A stretch of 64,000 nucleotides of DNA, from assembly GCF_900129705.1 (NCBI RefSeq), contig NZ_FQWO01000009.1:62001-126000 (forward strand). The letters run 5' to 3'. Under the pieces are notes generated by a model. It was not told where the DNA came from. It saw only the letters and a program-made list of their open reading frames with translations, and did no database searches. The position numbers and the translations under genes are program-made. Position 1 is the first letter of the stretch. Every line of letters starts with the position of its first letter. This DNA comes from Flavobacterium granuli. Lineage in GTDB: Bacteria; Bacteroidota; Bacteroidia; Flavobacteriales; Flavobacteriaceae. Shown in pieces: positions 45,117 to 54,646 of this stretch.

Positions 45117-48100
45117 ATGCAAGAAGGTATTTCAGGTAAAATAGCCCATTTTTTCATCAATTCGAAACTTACCATTTTATTGATGGCTGCTTTGATGATC
45201 ATTGGTGTATACAGTTCGTTTCTGATTCCCAGAGAGGAAGAACCGCAAATTAATGTCCCTATGGCCGATGTGCTGGTGGGTTATCCGGGAGCAAGTCCCA
45301 CAGAAGTTGAAAGTCGCGTAGCCAAACCTTTGGAAAAAATCATTTCGAATATCAAAGGCGTAGAACACGTGCATACCATGGCAATGAACGGTCAGGCAAT
45401 GCTGATTGTCCAGTTCTATGTAGGTCAGGATGTGGAGCGTTCGTACGTAAAATTATATGACGAGCTGGCGAAACACGAAGATATGTTTCCAAAAGGTGTT
45501 TACAAACCCATTGTTAAAACCCGTTCTATAGATGATGTACCCATGCTGGGAATTACACTTTGGAGCGAAACGCAAGATGATTTCCAATTGCGACAAATTG
45601 CCGAAGAAGTAACATCAGAAATCGAAAAGGTGAAAGATGTGGCTATTACTAAAGAAATTGGTGGCAGCACTCGCGAGCTGAAGGTAATCTTAGACAAGGA
45701 CAAAATGGCCGAAAATGCTATCGATGCCTTGGGAATTATGCAAATGATTCAAGCCAACAACGGCAGTTCGCAATCTGGGAGTTTTGTACAAAATGACCAA
45801 GAATATTTAGTGACAACAGGCCAATTTTTATCGAATGCTGAAGATGTCGAGAACTTAGTCGTGGGTATCAATAAAAACCTTCCGGTTTACTTAAAACAAG
45901 TAGCCAAAGTACAGGACGGTCCTGCAACAGCCAGAAGTTATGTTTCTTTTGGATATGGCAAAGCCAACGAAAAATTTGAAACCGCAAAATCAGAATATCC
46001 TGCCGTGACTATTGCCGTAGGTAAAGTAAAAGGAGCTGATGCGATGAAAATCTCGGAAAAAATCATCACTAAGATTGAGCAGCTAAAAAAGAATTTAATT
46101 CCAACAGATGTTCATGTTGAAGTAACCCGAAATTATGGCGAAACAGCCTCGGATAAGGTGGGAGAATTACTGTTACATTTGGGCGTTGCCATAATAGCTG
46201 TTACCATTCTGGTGATGCTTGCCATGGGATGGCGTGGTGGATTAGTAGTGTTTTTCTCCGTACCGCTGACATTTGCACTTACCTTGTTTAGTTATTATTT
46301 ATTGGACTACACCTTAAACAGGATTACACTTTTTGCCTTGGTTTTTGTGGTGGGAATTGTGGTCGATGACAGTATTATCATTGCCGAAAACATGCACCGT
46401 CATTTCAAGATGAAACGACTGCCTTTCAAGCAAGCGGCTATTTATGCCATAAACGAAGTGGGAAACCCAACGATACTAGCCACTTTTACCGTAATCGCAG
46501 CGATACTGCCTATGGCCTTCGTATCCGGAATGATGGGGCCGTATATGAGTCCGATGCCTATTGGGGCTTCGATTGCGATGCTGTTATCATTGTTTGTGGC
46601 ATTGACCGTGACCCCTTATTTGGGTTATCATTTGCTTCAAGAAAAAGACGAGCAACAACACAAAGAAGCCGAAGGACTGGAAACTAGCCTTATTTATAGA
46701 ATATACAATAAACTGGAGCGTCCGTTTTTGGAAAGCAGTTCCAAAAGAAGAGCCCTTCTGGCGGTGACCGTTTTATTATTACTTGGTTCTGTTTTGATGT
46801 TTTTCAACAAAACAGTGGTGGTAAAAATGCTGCCTTTTGATAATAAAAATGAATTTCAAGTAGTTATCGATATGCCTGAAGGAACAACCTTAGAACGAAC
46901 AGCTGCCGTAACCAAAGAAATTGCACAATACCTGTCGGTACAGCCCGAAGTAGTCAATTACCAAAATTACATTGGAACCTCAGCACCTATTACTTTCAAC
47001 GGCCTGGTGCGTCATTATGATATGCGAGGCGGGAGCAATATGGCAGATATTCAGGTAAATTTGCAACACAAGGAAGACCGTGACATTCAAAGTCATGCGA
47101 TTGCCAAAGCCCTGCGTCCCGAAGTTCAAAAGATTGCTAAGAAATACGGGGCAAATGTAAAACTGATTGAAGTGCCACCTGGACCACCGGTACTTTCTAC
47201 GCTAGTTGCCGAAGTTTATGGTCCTGATTACAACGAACAGATAAAAGTGGCCAAACAGATAAAAACCATCTTAGAAACAACCTCAGATGTAGTCGATATC
47301 GATTGGATGGTTGAAGACCATCAAACGGAATACAAACTGGAAATTGACAAAGAAAAAGCAATGCTTAACGGAATTGCACCTCAACAAGTGGTGGGGAATT
47401 TGACTTATTTGCTGAAAGAATATCCGATTTCTAACTTGTATGACGAAAATTCAACTGACAATGTGGGAATTGTGCTTTCGCTTGACGACAAAGACAAAAC
47501 CAGTTTGCAGGACATTCAGAATTTAAAAATTAAAGGAAGTCAGGGCAACATGCTCCCTGTGAGTGATTTGGTCAAAGTAAAACAGGATACTTTGCAGAAA
47601 ACCATTTACCGAAAAGACCAAAAACGCGTGGTTTATGTAACCGCCGATATGGCTGGTGCATTAGAAAGCCCTGTATATGCGATTCTGGGAATGAGCGAAA
47701 AACTGGATAAGATGAAAGTGCCAAAAGGCTATAAAGTAAACGAACTTTATATGGAGCAACCCACAGACGAAAGCAATTTTACCGTAAAATGGGACGGTGA
47801 ATGGCAGATAACCCTAGAGGTATTTCGTGATTTAGGTGTTGCCTTTATGGTGGCAATCGTGATTATTTATATGCTGATTGTGGGTTGGTTTCAAAACTTC
47901 AAAACACCAATTGTAATGATGCTGGCGATTCCGTTATCACTCATTGGAATTGTGTTTGGACACTGGTTATTGGGTGCTTATTTCACCGCAACCTCATTTA
48001 TTGGGATGATCGCTTTGGCGGGTGTAATGGTCCGAAACTCGGTCTTGCTGATTGACTTTATAGAAATCCGCCTTCAGGATGGCATTCCTATAAAACAAGC

Positions 48101-48338
48101 CATTATTGAGGCTGGAGCAGTGAGAACCTCTCCCATTCTATTGACTACCGGAGCTGTGGTTATTGGAGCATCGATTATCCTTTTTGATCCTTTATTTCAA
48201 GGATTAGCCATTTCTCTGGTATTTGGAGCTATCGTTTCTACCTTATTGACTTTGCTAGTAGTGCCTCTGATTTATTACATCAGCGAACGAAAAAAATGGG
48301 CAACAACAACCCAAGAAGATCAAACCAATCAAGAATAA
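45117..48338 (+). CDS. RND efflux permease
   Basis: The 1,073-residue inner-membrane transporter has the 2x(1+5) helix arrangement of RND pumps. TM4 contains the proton-relay pair D417/D418 in VGIVVDDSIII. The second half has TSFIGMIALAGVMVRNSVLLIDFIE, the usual TM10-11 motif. The porter region starts REEEPQINVPMADVLVGYPGASPTEVE, typical of the HAE1-like branch found with YeeE/YedE and DUF2892 in Bacteroidota and Proteobacteria. Substrate is unknown; it is not clearly a heavy-metal type. Confidence 0.94.
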   Translation: MQEGISGKIAHFFINSKLTILLMAALMIIGVYSSFLIPREEEPQINVPMADVLVGYPGASPTEVESRVAKPLEKIISNIKGVEHVHTMAMNGQAMLIVQFYVGQDVERSYVKLYDELAKHEDMFPKGVYKPIVKTRSIDDVPMLGITLWSETQDDFQLRQIAEEVTSEIEKVKDVAITKEIGGSTRELKVILDKDKMAENAIDALGIMQMIQANNGSSQSGSFVQNDQEYLVTTGQFLSNAEDVENLVVGINKNLPVYLKQVAKVQDGPATARSYVSFGYGKANEKFETAKSEYPAVTIAVGKVKGADAMKISEKIITKIEQLKKNLIPTDVHVEVTRNYGETASDKVGELLLHLGVAIIAVTILVMLAMGWRGGLVVFFSVPLTFALTLFSYYLLDYTLNRITLFALVFVVGIVVDDSIIIAENMHRHFKMKRLPFKQAAIYAINEVGNPTILATFTVIAAILPMAFVSGMMGPYMSPMPIGASIAMLLSLFVALTVTPYLGYHLLQEKDEQQHKEAEGLETSLIYRIYNKLERPFLESSSKRRALLAVTVLLLLGSVLMFFNKTVVVKMLPFDNKNEFQVVIDMPEGTTLERTAAVTKEIAQYLSVQPEVVNYQNYIGTSAPITFNGLVRHYDMRGGSNMADIQVNLQHKEDRDIQSHAIAKALRPEVQKIAKKYGANVKLIEVPPGPPVLSTLVAEVYGPDYNEQIKVAKQIKTILETTSDVVDIDWMVEDHQTEYKLEIDKEKAMLNGIAPQQVVGNLTYLLKEYPISNLYDENSTDNVGIVLSLDDKDKTSLQDIQNLKIKGSQGNMLPVSDLVKVKQDTLQKTIYRKDQKRVVYVTADMAGALESPVYAILGMSEKLDKMKVPKGYKVNELYMEQPTDESNFTVKWDGEWQITLEVFRDLGVAFMVAIVIIYMLIVGWFQNFKTPIVMMLAIPLSLIGIVFGHWLLGAYFTATSFIGMIALAGVMVRNSVLLIDFIEIRLQDGIPIKQAIIEAGAVRTSPILLTTGAVVIGASIILFDPLFQGLAISLVFGAIVSTLLTLLVVPLIYYISERKKWATTTQEDQTNQE

Positions 48339-48351
48339 ATAAATAGAAATT

Positions 48352-48537
48352 ATGAAAAATAGAATTGTAAGAGCAGTAGCCGGAATATTTATAATGATCA
48401 GCTTGCTTTTGGCCGTTTATGTAGACCAAAATTGGCTGTGGATGACCGCCTTTGTAGGTGTCAATTTATTCCAATCCTCCATTACCAAATGGTGCTTGCT
48501 GGAAGACATCCTGAAAAAACTGAATATAAAAGACTAA
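48352..48537 (+). CDS. DUF2892 (YgaP-like) small membrane protein
   Basis: This 61-residue protein has two hydrophobic helices. The N-terminal KNRIVRAVAGIFIMIS and C-terminal NLFQSSITKWCLLEDIL segments match DUF2892, the membrane part of the rhodanese YgaP, whose GF/WC motif is conserved (here KWC). It follows the permease by 13 bp. Its presence supports a sulfur-related role for the cluster. Confidence 0.88.
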   Translation: MKNRIVRAVAGIFIMISLLLAVYVDQNWLWMTAFVGVNLFQSSITKWCLLEDILKKLNIKD

Positions 48538-48561
48538 GTTTAGTCATATTATACATACCAA

Positions 48562-48600
48562 ACTAAAGAGGCTGCCCTTTTTCGGACAGCCTCTTTTTAT
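48562..48600. terminator. Bidirectional terminator after DUF2892 / U32 peptidase
   Basis: AAAGAGGCTG pairs with CAGCCTCTTT (10 bp) with further CC/GG pairs inside, flanked by A- and T-rich runs between convergent genes. Confidence 0.85.
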
Positions 48601-48621
48601 AAATATTTTAGTGTAGTGATC

Positions 48622-50511
48622 TTATCTTTTTTTGACCAAACCCAGTTGTTCGTCTTCGTCTTCAAACTCTAATTCGGCATCTTTTTCCCAAATTTCCATT
48701 TCGCAGGGTTTACAGTTGAATTTCAGTTTGTACTCGTTTTCACCGTGCTTTAGTGTCAAGGGTTCAACCACTTTTTCACCCATAGTCGCTCTCTGGAATC
48801 GGGCACATTTACCCAATTCGTATTTCACACAATATTTGGTGGTCATTACCCTAGCTTTCCCCGGATCCCATTGCAGTTCAAATGCTTTTTCGATCTCGGT
48901 TACGCCATGTCTTTTATAAAAAGCTCGGGCTAATTTGTTCGAAACATTGAAGGTGAAATCTAATTTCTCCGTAGGATAAGGAATATCTGATTTTGTGATT
49001 TGAAATTCTTCCCTATGGTACTCCTGGATTCGAATGTCAATCAACTGTTCTAAGACCGTTCTTCGTACTTCGTTTACTTTAGAAATTGGCAAAAACCAAT
49101 TGTTAGTAAATTCCACTTGAATGTCATCTACAATAAACGGTGTGTTACCTGTTTTAGCCAAATTCTTGGTGATATTTGGAATTACAGATTCTTCACTTTT
49201 AGCTGCCTCTTTTTCAGTAATCAAAGTTGATATACTTCGGTGTCCGTCTTCATCAATAGCAGTTAACTGAAACCCATCCTGAATTTCCGTAAATTGAAGA
49301 CTTACACCAATTTTTCGAACCGCAGCGTTTTCTTTTTCTACAATTCGGTTGAATTCTGCATCCGAATTTCGATAAATAACCGTTCCTACCGCAATATTTT
49401 TAAAGGTATTTGGCACCACAATATCATTTACAATAATATTGATTTGAACGCCATCAGCAACACCTTCTTCGTTGATAAAATACAAACCATCTCCATTGTT
49501 CAATTTATCGTGATTTTCTATCACATAACCATTGGCCTTGATTTCGGTTATTTTACCTATTAACTGTCCTTGGGATTTTGGACTTTCCCAGTTTCCTATT
49601 TTCTCCTTACGTTGGTTTACAAAATAATCAGTGTAGCCTCTGTTGAAGCTTCTGTCCATTTCTGGTTCGAAATTATAAAAGGTTCTACCCGAAGACGCTT
49701 TCTGGAAACTATCATTATTTTCTAAAAAAGCATCTAGTTTCTTTCTTAGAAAAGAAGTATTATTTTTTACATAAACAATATCTTTTAATCGACCTTCAAT
49801 TTTGAATGAAGTAATTCCAGCCTCGATCAAACTCGGTAATTGGTCACTTAAATCCAAATCTTTTATCGAAAGCAAATGACTTTCGGTCAATAAGGTGGTT
49901 CCGTTACCATCAATCAAGTTGTAGGGCAAACGGCAGTTTTGGGCACATGAACCTCTGTTGGCACTGCGTTCCCCTCCTGCAATACTCATATAGCAGTTTC
50001 CACTAAAAGACACACAAAGTGCTCCTGAAACAAAGAATTCTAATTCTACATCAGTAGCTGCGGCAATATCTCTTACTTGGTCTAAATTCAATTCTCTGGC
50101 CAAAACCACGCGTTGCATCCCGATATCCTTCAAGAATTTAACGTGTTTAGGATCACGGTTGTTTGCTTGTGTACTCGCGTGAATCACTATTGGAGGCAAA
50201 TCCATTTCCATAATGGCCATGTCTTGCACAATAAGCGCATCAACTCCAATATCGTATAACTGATAGATTAATTTCTTACAAGCCTCTAATTCATTGTCAT
50301 ACAAAATGGTGTTAATAACCACAAAAACTTGCGCTTTGAACAAGTGTGCATATTTAACCATTTCTGCAATATCTTCAACAGAATTAGTTGCATTAGTACG
50401 CGCTCCAAATTGTGGTGCTCCAATATAAACGGCATCTGCACCCGCATTGATAGCGGCAATTCCCTGAACCAAATTTTTGGCTGGAGCAAGGATTTCTATT
50501 TTCTTTTTCAT
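48622..50511 (-). CDS. U32 family peptidase-like protein (RlhA/YdcP-like)
   Basis: From ATG 50511 the protein has 629 residues; an upstream in-frame ATG is less likely. The N-terminal U32 barrel has KIEILAPAKNLVQGIAAINAGADAVYIGAPQFGAR and the cysteine cluster CVSFSGNCYMS ... GSCAQNCRLPY that in related proteins binds an iron-sulfur cluster. A DUF3656-like middle and a C-terminal cysteine-rich region (KYELGKCARF, CKPCEM) follow. Length and layout match RlhA (YdcP), which hydroxylates C2501 of 23S rRNA, rather than the shorter TrhP/YegQ. It acts in the cytosol; peptidase activity is doubtful. Confidence 0.88.
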   Translation of the reverse strand: MKKKIEILAPAKNLVQGIAAINAGADAVYIGAPQFGARTNATNSVEDIAEMVKYAHLFKAQVFVVINTILYDNELEACKKLIYQLYDIGVDALIVQDMAIMEMDLPPIVIHASTQANNRDPKHVKFLKDIGMQRVVLARELNLDQVRDIAAATDVELEFFVSGALCVSFSGNCYMSIAGGERSANRGSCAQNCRLPYNLIDGNGTTLLTESHLLSIKDLDLSDQLPSLIEAGITSFKIEGRLKDIVYVKNNTSFLRKKLDAFLENNDSFQKASSGRTFYNFEPEMDRSFNRGYTDYFVNQRKEKIGNWESPKSQGQLIGKITEIKANGYVIENHDKLNNGDGLYFINEEGVADGVQINIIVNDIVVPNTFKNIAVGTVIYRNSDAEFNRIVEKENAAVRKIGVSLQFTEIQDGFQLTAIDEDGHRSISTLITEKEAAKSEESVIPNITKNLAKTGNTPFIVDDIQVEFTNNWFLPISKVNEVRRTVLEQLIDIRIQEYHREEFQITKSDIPYPTEKLDFTFNVSNKLARAFYKRHGVTEIEKAFELQWDPGKARVMTTKYCVKYELGKCARFQRATMGEKVVEPLTLKHGENEYKLKFNCKPCEMEIWEKDAELEFEDEDEQLGLVKKR

Positions 50512-50914
50512 AATTGGATTTTTATGGTCCTTTGACAGTTTCCTGATAACCATCAACTGAGATTTACGGATTGTTTTTGATCTTTGCGAACCAATACAAT
50601 TCTGCTTTTTTAGCAGGAAATTACACTACTATTTTTTTTATTCGAATATTTAAGCGCCCAAAATTACTAAATACTTCAGAAAAAGACGGAATAATGTTTG
50701 AAATTAGTATTTAAACCCCTGTAATCAGAGCTAAATCCAGGACAAAAGTTTCAAAAAACCTTCAATAAGAATCTATTTCAAAACAAAAGAGCCATAATTG
50801 CTACAACAAAAAGTAAGTTAGTATAGTGAACCGCTTTAAAGTTCTGATTATATTTGTAATTAAAATCAAGCCCATCAATATCCTGTATTGAATCGTTCAA
50901 AATCAACTGAAAAT
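50512..50914. other. 403-bp divergent intergenic region
   Basis: The region is AT-rich. A minus-strand TAATTTTG at 50659-50666 is a weak -7 candidate for the U32 gene, with ~140 nt leader. TATATTTG at 50849-50856 is the candidate for the lipoprotein gene. A small hairpin CTGC/GCAG lies near 50602-50616. No conserved small ORF or RNA was recognised. Confidence 0.4.
50849..50856 (+). promoter_or_regulatory. Candidate -7 box for the lipoprotein gene
   Basis: TATATTTG is a perfect TAnnTTTG box, giving an inferred start near 50861 and a ~54-nt leader. The -33 TTG is absent. Confidence 0.4.
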
Positions 50915-51367
50915 ATGAAAAAAATTATTGCTTGTATTGCCTTAGTATTTGTTAGCGTTTCCTGCGTGAGTACCAAGTCTACTATTATGAATATTGATGA
51001 TAATGCACCAATTCCTAAACTCACCAAGGACAATACCTTTGTGATTACAGCATACAGCAAGGACAAGAAATACGGTTATGACAAGGATTATCCTATCAAT
51101 GTCTTTTATCAAAATACCCGAGATGAATCCATAAATCAAGAACGCTTTTTAAATGCTTTGGCAGGACCTAATGGCGAAAAAATCACTTTCAAAAAATTAG
51201 AAAGCTGTTGTCCTTTTCCTACTAAGAAAACCGAACTGGGTGCCGGATTTCTCGATGTCTATGAAATAAAATGGGAAGGACAAAAAAAGCCTCTATTACT
51301 CTACATGAATATTTACGAAAAAGGTCTTTTGATGGTGCCAATGGGGCTAAGTTTGAAAAAAATATAA
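50915..51367 (+). CDS. Small lipoprotein upstream of kdsA
   Basis: From ATG 50915 the protein has 150 residues with lipobox VFVSVSC. The mature part starts VSTKSTIMNIDDNAPIPKL and contains a paired cysteine (LESCCPFPTKKTELGAGFLDVYEI). Similar small proteins occur before kdsA in flavobacteria and are sometimes mis-annotated as '2-dehydro-3-deoxyphosphooctonate aldolase'. This chain has none of the KdsA barrel motifs, so that name would be wrong. Function is unknown; an outer-membrane or periplasmic location is likely. Confidence 0.85.
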   Translation: MKKIIACIALVFVSVSCVSTKSTIMNIDDNAPIPKLTKDNTFVITAYSKDKKYGYDKDYPINVFYQNTRDESINQERFLNALAGPNGEKITFKKLESCCPFPTKKTELGAGFLDVYEIKWEGQKKPLLLYMNIYEKGLLMVPMGLSLKKI

Positions 51368-51516
51368 ATTGAAGCCCAATACCTTATCCCTGATAGCTGT
51401 AAAATCTTTTTTTTCCTTAATAAAGAAAAAGCAGTTAGCGTCCTGACCGTTGCCGGGAAGCAAGGAAATTGCTTAAATAAATCCTAAATCATCATTCCAA
51501 AGTCGTAATTCATTCT

Positions 51517-51524
51517 TAACTTTG
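51517..51524 (+). promoter_or_regulatory. Candidate -7 box for kdsA
   Basis: TAACTTTG is a perfect TAnnTTTG match, 21 bp before ATG 51546. No TTG is present at the expected spacing. Confidence 0.5.
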
Positions 51525-51545
51525 CCAATTCAATAAAATACTATT

Positions 51546-52364
51546 ATGAACATACACGATATTCCACAAATTAAACATACCGATAGCGGTAACTTCTTTT
51601 TACTAGCAGGACCTTGCGCAATAGAAGGTGAAGAAATGGCGATGCGTATTGCTGAAAAACTGGTTGGCATCACTGACAATCTACAAATTCCATTTGTTTT
51701 CAAAGGTTCATTTAAGAAAGCCAATCGTTCTAGAATAGACAGTTTCTCTGGAATTGGAGACGAAAAAGCGCTGAAAATTTTAAGAAAAGTTTCGGAAACC
51801 TTTGGGGTTCCTACCGTAACTGATATCCACACTAATGAAGATGCGGCTATGGCAGCCCAATATGTAGACATTTTACAAATTCCTGCATTTCTGGTTCGTC
51901 AAACCGATTTAGTTGTAGCAGCAGCCAATACCGGAAAAACAGTTAACCTGAAAAAAGGCCAATTTATGAGTCCGGAAAGCATGAAACATGCTGTTCAAAA
52001 AGTTTTGGATTGCAATAATCAAAATGTGATGGTTACCGATCGCGGAACAATGTTTGGATACCAAGACATGATTGTTGACTTTAGAGGAATTCCTACTATG
52101 CAACAATATGCAAGTACGGTACTTGATGTTACGCACTCTTTGCAGCAACCTAATCAAACTGCTGGTGTCACCGGTGGTAGACCTGATATGATTGAAACCA
52201 TCGCCAAAGCTGGTATTGCCGTGGGCGTTGATGGAATTTTCATAGAAACCCATTTTGACCCTGCTAATGCAAAAAGTGATGGAGCTAATATGCTACACTT
52301 GGATTACTTTGAAGCTTTAATGACTAAACTGGTTGCCATTAGAAAAACAGTAAATTCTTTTTAA
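51546..52364 (+). CDS. kdsA: 3-deoxy-8-phosphooctulonate (KDO-8-P) synthase KdsA
   Basis: KdsA condenses PEP with arabinose 5-phosphate for LPS inner-core synthesis. The 272-residue barrel shows GPCAIEGEEMAMRIAEKL, FKGSFKKANRSRIDSF, TDIHTNEDA and GVDGIFIETHFDPANAKSDG. The first motif has the C (GPCAIEG) found in the metal-dependent class. It lies 17 bp before an outer-membrane-like protein gene. Confidence 0.97.
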   Translation: MNIHDIPQIKHTDSGNFFLLAGPCAIEGEEMAMRIAEKLVGITDNLQIPFVFKGSFKKANRSRIDSFSGIGDEKALKILRKVSETFGVPTVTDIHTNEDAAMAAQYVDILQIPAFLVRQTDLVVAAANTGKTVNLKKGQFMSPESMKHAVQKVLDCNNQNVMVTDRGTMFGYQDMIVDFRGIPTMQQYASTVLDVTHSLQQPNQTAGVTGGRPDMIETIAKAGIAVGVDGIFIETHFDPANAKSDGANMLHLDYFEALMTKLVAIRKTVNSF

Positions 52365-52381
52365 TTTTTATATCCCGTTCA

Positions 52382-53227
52382 TTGAAAAATATACTTTTAT
52401 ATTCCGCATTCTTGGTGTTGCTTTTTTCCAATGGAGCCAATGCCCAAGAAGAAATCAAAATACAAGAGAAATATACCGCTCACAATAAAGGAAAATTCTT
52501 TGTTTCATGGGGAGGAAACAGAGAAAGCTATTCTAAGTCGGATGTAACTTTCAAGGGTAAAGATTATAATTTTACCGTAGAAAACATGATGGCACAAGAC
52601 AAACCGAAGGGATGGCATATCGACTATGTAAATCCTGCTAGAATGACTATTCCCCAAACCAATTTTAGAATGGGCTATTTCATTAACGACCATTATAGCA
52701 TTGCTATTGGCGTAGATCACATGAAATATGTGATGACTCAAAACCAAACGGCAAATGTCACTGGTACAATTAATACCGGAAGTTCTTTTGATGGAATTTA
52801 CAACCATACTCCTACCGTGATGACAGCTGATTTTTTAATGTATGAGCACACGGATGGCTTGAACTATGTGAATACTGAATTTTCAAGACATGATGATATT
52901 TCTTCACTGTTTAAAATTGAAAACACCGACAAAATTCAAATAAACCTGACTGAAGGAGTTGGATTTGGTGTATTGTACCCCAAAACAAATACTACACTTT
53001 TAGGAAAAGAGCGTCATGATGATTTTCATATCTCGGGTTATGGAGCCTCGTTGAAAACGGGTCTGAACATTACCTTCTTTAAACACTTCTATATTCAAGG
53101 AGAACTTAAAGGCGGGTACATCAATATGCCAGATATCCGAACAACACAAAGTAATGATGATAGTGCTTCCCAAGATTTCTTCTTTTTCCAAAGAATAATT
53201 GCTTTTGGCGGAATCTTTAGAATCTAA
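52382..53227 (+). CDS. Outer-membrane beta-barrel-like protein after kdsA (TTG start)
   Basis: The 281-residue exported protein begins at TTG 52382, giving a clean signal peptide (KNILLYSAFLVLLFSNGANAQ); no ATG offers a full signal. The mature chain is rich in aromatic residues and alternating hydrophobic strands (FFVSWGGNRESYSKSDV, GVGFGVLYPKT, FFKHFYIQGELKGGYINM), ending in IIAFGGIFRI, a plausible barrel end strand with C-terminal hydrophobic residue. No named family is recognised. It is co-transcribed with kdsA and ends before a terminator. Confidence 0.8.
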   Translation: MKNILLYSAFLVLLFSNGANAQEEIKIQEKYTAHNKGKFFVSWGGNRESYSKSDVTFKGKDYNFTVENMMAQDKPKGWHIDYVNPARMTIPQTNFRMGYFINDHYSIAIGVDHMKYVMTQNQTANVTGTINTGSSFDGIYNHTPTVMTADFLMYEHTDGLNYVNTEFSRHDDISSLFKIENTDKIQINLTEGVGFGVLYPKTNTTLLGKERHDDFHISGYGASLKTGLNITFFKHFYIQGELKGGYINMPDIRTTQSNDDSASQDFFFFQRIIAFGGIFRI

Positions 53228-53258
53228 GTTAACTAACAAAATGGAACAATCTAAAAAT

Positions 53259-53296
53259 GAGGAGGCTGTATTTTATATGCAGCCTCCTTCTTTTTA
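53259..53296 (+). terminator. Terminator of the kdsA operon
   Basis: GGAGGCTG pairs with CAGCCTCC around an 11-nt loop, followed by TTCTTTTT. It lies 34 bp after the stop. Confidence 0.85.
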
Positions 53297-53447
53297 GTTC
53301 GAAATTTAAATCAGTTTTTTCATTGTTATTAGCGCAATGTCATATTTTATCGCTATTTTAGTACTAGCATTAGTCCCAAATTCATGCTTGTTAAAACATT
53401 GTTTAATTTAAAACCTACAAAAAGATACTAATTACAAGTAGTTTAAA

Positions 53448-54557
53448 ATGACAAAGATGATACGAGCTGAATCGAACGCTATTCAAAGTCATTTAGATAG
53501 CTTCAATAAATTCGAAAAATTTTTCGATCTATCTCCTGACTTGCTATGTGTAGCCGGATTTGATGGTTACTTTAAAAGAATAAACCCAGCAGTGTGTAAA
53601 TTATTAGGTTATTCTGCCGAGGAATTAATGTCTAAGCCCATTAATGAGTTTGTATTTTATGCTGATAAAAACAATACTGCCTCTGCCAGAAACGAACTTA
53701 GAAAAAGAGTCCCCTTATTTGATTTTGAAAACCGTTATTTAACAAAAAGCGGAGATATAGTATGGTTATTATGGACGTCCTTTCCTGTAGAAAATGACGA
53801 ACACGTATATGCAATTGCCAAAAACATAACCTATAAAAAAGAGCTGGAAGAGGAACGCAATTTGCACTTGGCTGAGCTCACTAAAATGAGTAACGATCTA
53901 AAGGAACTGACCTATACCACTCTACATGATTTACGATCTCCGGTGAATAATTTGCTTTCCGTATTTGAACTCTTGGACACTTCTAAAATAGAAGATTCAG
54001 AAACACAGGAATACCTATCCATTCTTAAATCTACCAGTGAAAGTTTGAAACAAACTTTAAATGAATATGTGACGATTTTGAACAAAAAGAACGAAAACGC
54101 GGCTCCTATTGAAAAGCTCAATTTGAGAGAATCCTTAGATGAAGTCCTGCTTTCGATAAACTCCTTGATCCAAAATTCACATACCACAATTGACGTTGAC
54201 TTTTCACAACTTGATACGGTTAATTTTAATAAAGCCTATTTAAAAAGCATCTTTTTAAATTTAATAACCAATTCGATTAAATATGTCAAGCCAAATTGTT
54301 TGCCTACAATTTCTATTCATAGTGATAATAAATCCGGTAAGAAGCAATTAATCATTTCTGACAACGGTATTGGTTTTGATATGGAAAAAGTGAAAGACAA
54401 AATTTTTAAATTACATCAAAAATTCCATAATCATATTGACAGTAGCGGAATTGGGCTGTATTTAGTGTACAATCATGTTGTTAATTTAGGTGGTCATATC
54501 AGTGTGGAAAGTAAAGTAAACGAAGGAACAAAATTTATCATTACATTTAAGGATTGA
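53448..54557 (+). CDS. PAS-domain cytosolic histidine kinase
   Basis: The 369-residue protein lacks membrane helices. A PAS domain (about 25-135; LLCVAGFDGYFKRINPAVCKLLGYSAEELM) is followed by a short coiled-coil, a HisKA domain with H160 in LHDLRSPVNNLLSVF, and an ATPase domain with LNLITNSIKYV (N box), ISDNGIGFDM (G1) and SSGIGLYLV (G2). No response regulator is adjacent. It may act with a regulator elsewhere or in the LytTR gene's network, which is speculation. No clear -7 box was found in the 220-bp upstream gap. Confidence 0.92.
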   Translation: MTKMIRAESNAIQSHLDSFNKFEKFFDLSPDLLCVAGFDGYFKRINPAVCKLLGYSAEELMSKPINEFVFYADKNNTASARNELRKRVPLFDFENRYLTKSGDIVWLLWTSFPVENDEHVYAIAKNITYKKELEEERNLHLAELTKMSNDLKELTYTTLHDLRSPVNNLLSVFELLDTSKIEDSETQEYLSILKSTSESLKQTLNEYVTILNKKNENAAPIEKLNLRESLDEVLLSINSLIQNSHTTIDVDFSQLDTVNFNKAYLKSIFLNLITNSIKYVKPNCLPTISIHSDNKSGKKQLIISDNGIGFDMEKVKDKIFKLHQKFHNHIDSSGIGLYLVYNHVVNLGGHISVESKVNEGTKFIITFKD

Positions 54558-54646
54558 TAAGTCTTTGCTAGCTGTTTTTTAAATCGCATCAGAAAGTGGA
54601 ACAAGATCAAAATAAAAAAACATTTTTTTTAAAGATTTAAATTCTC

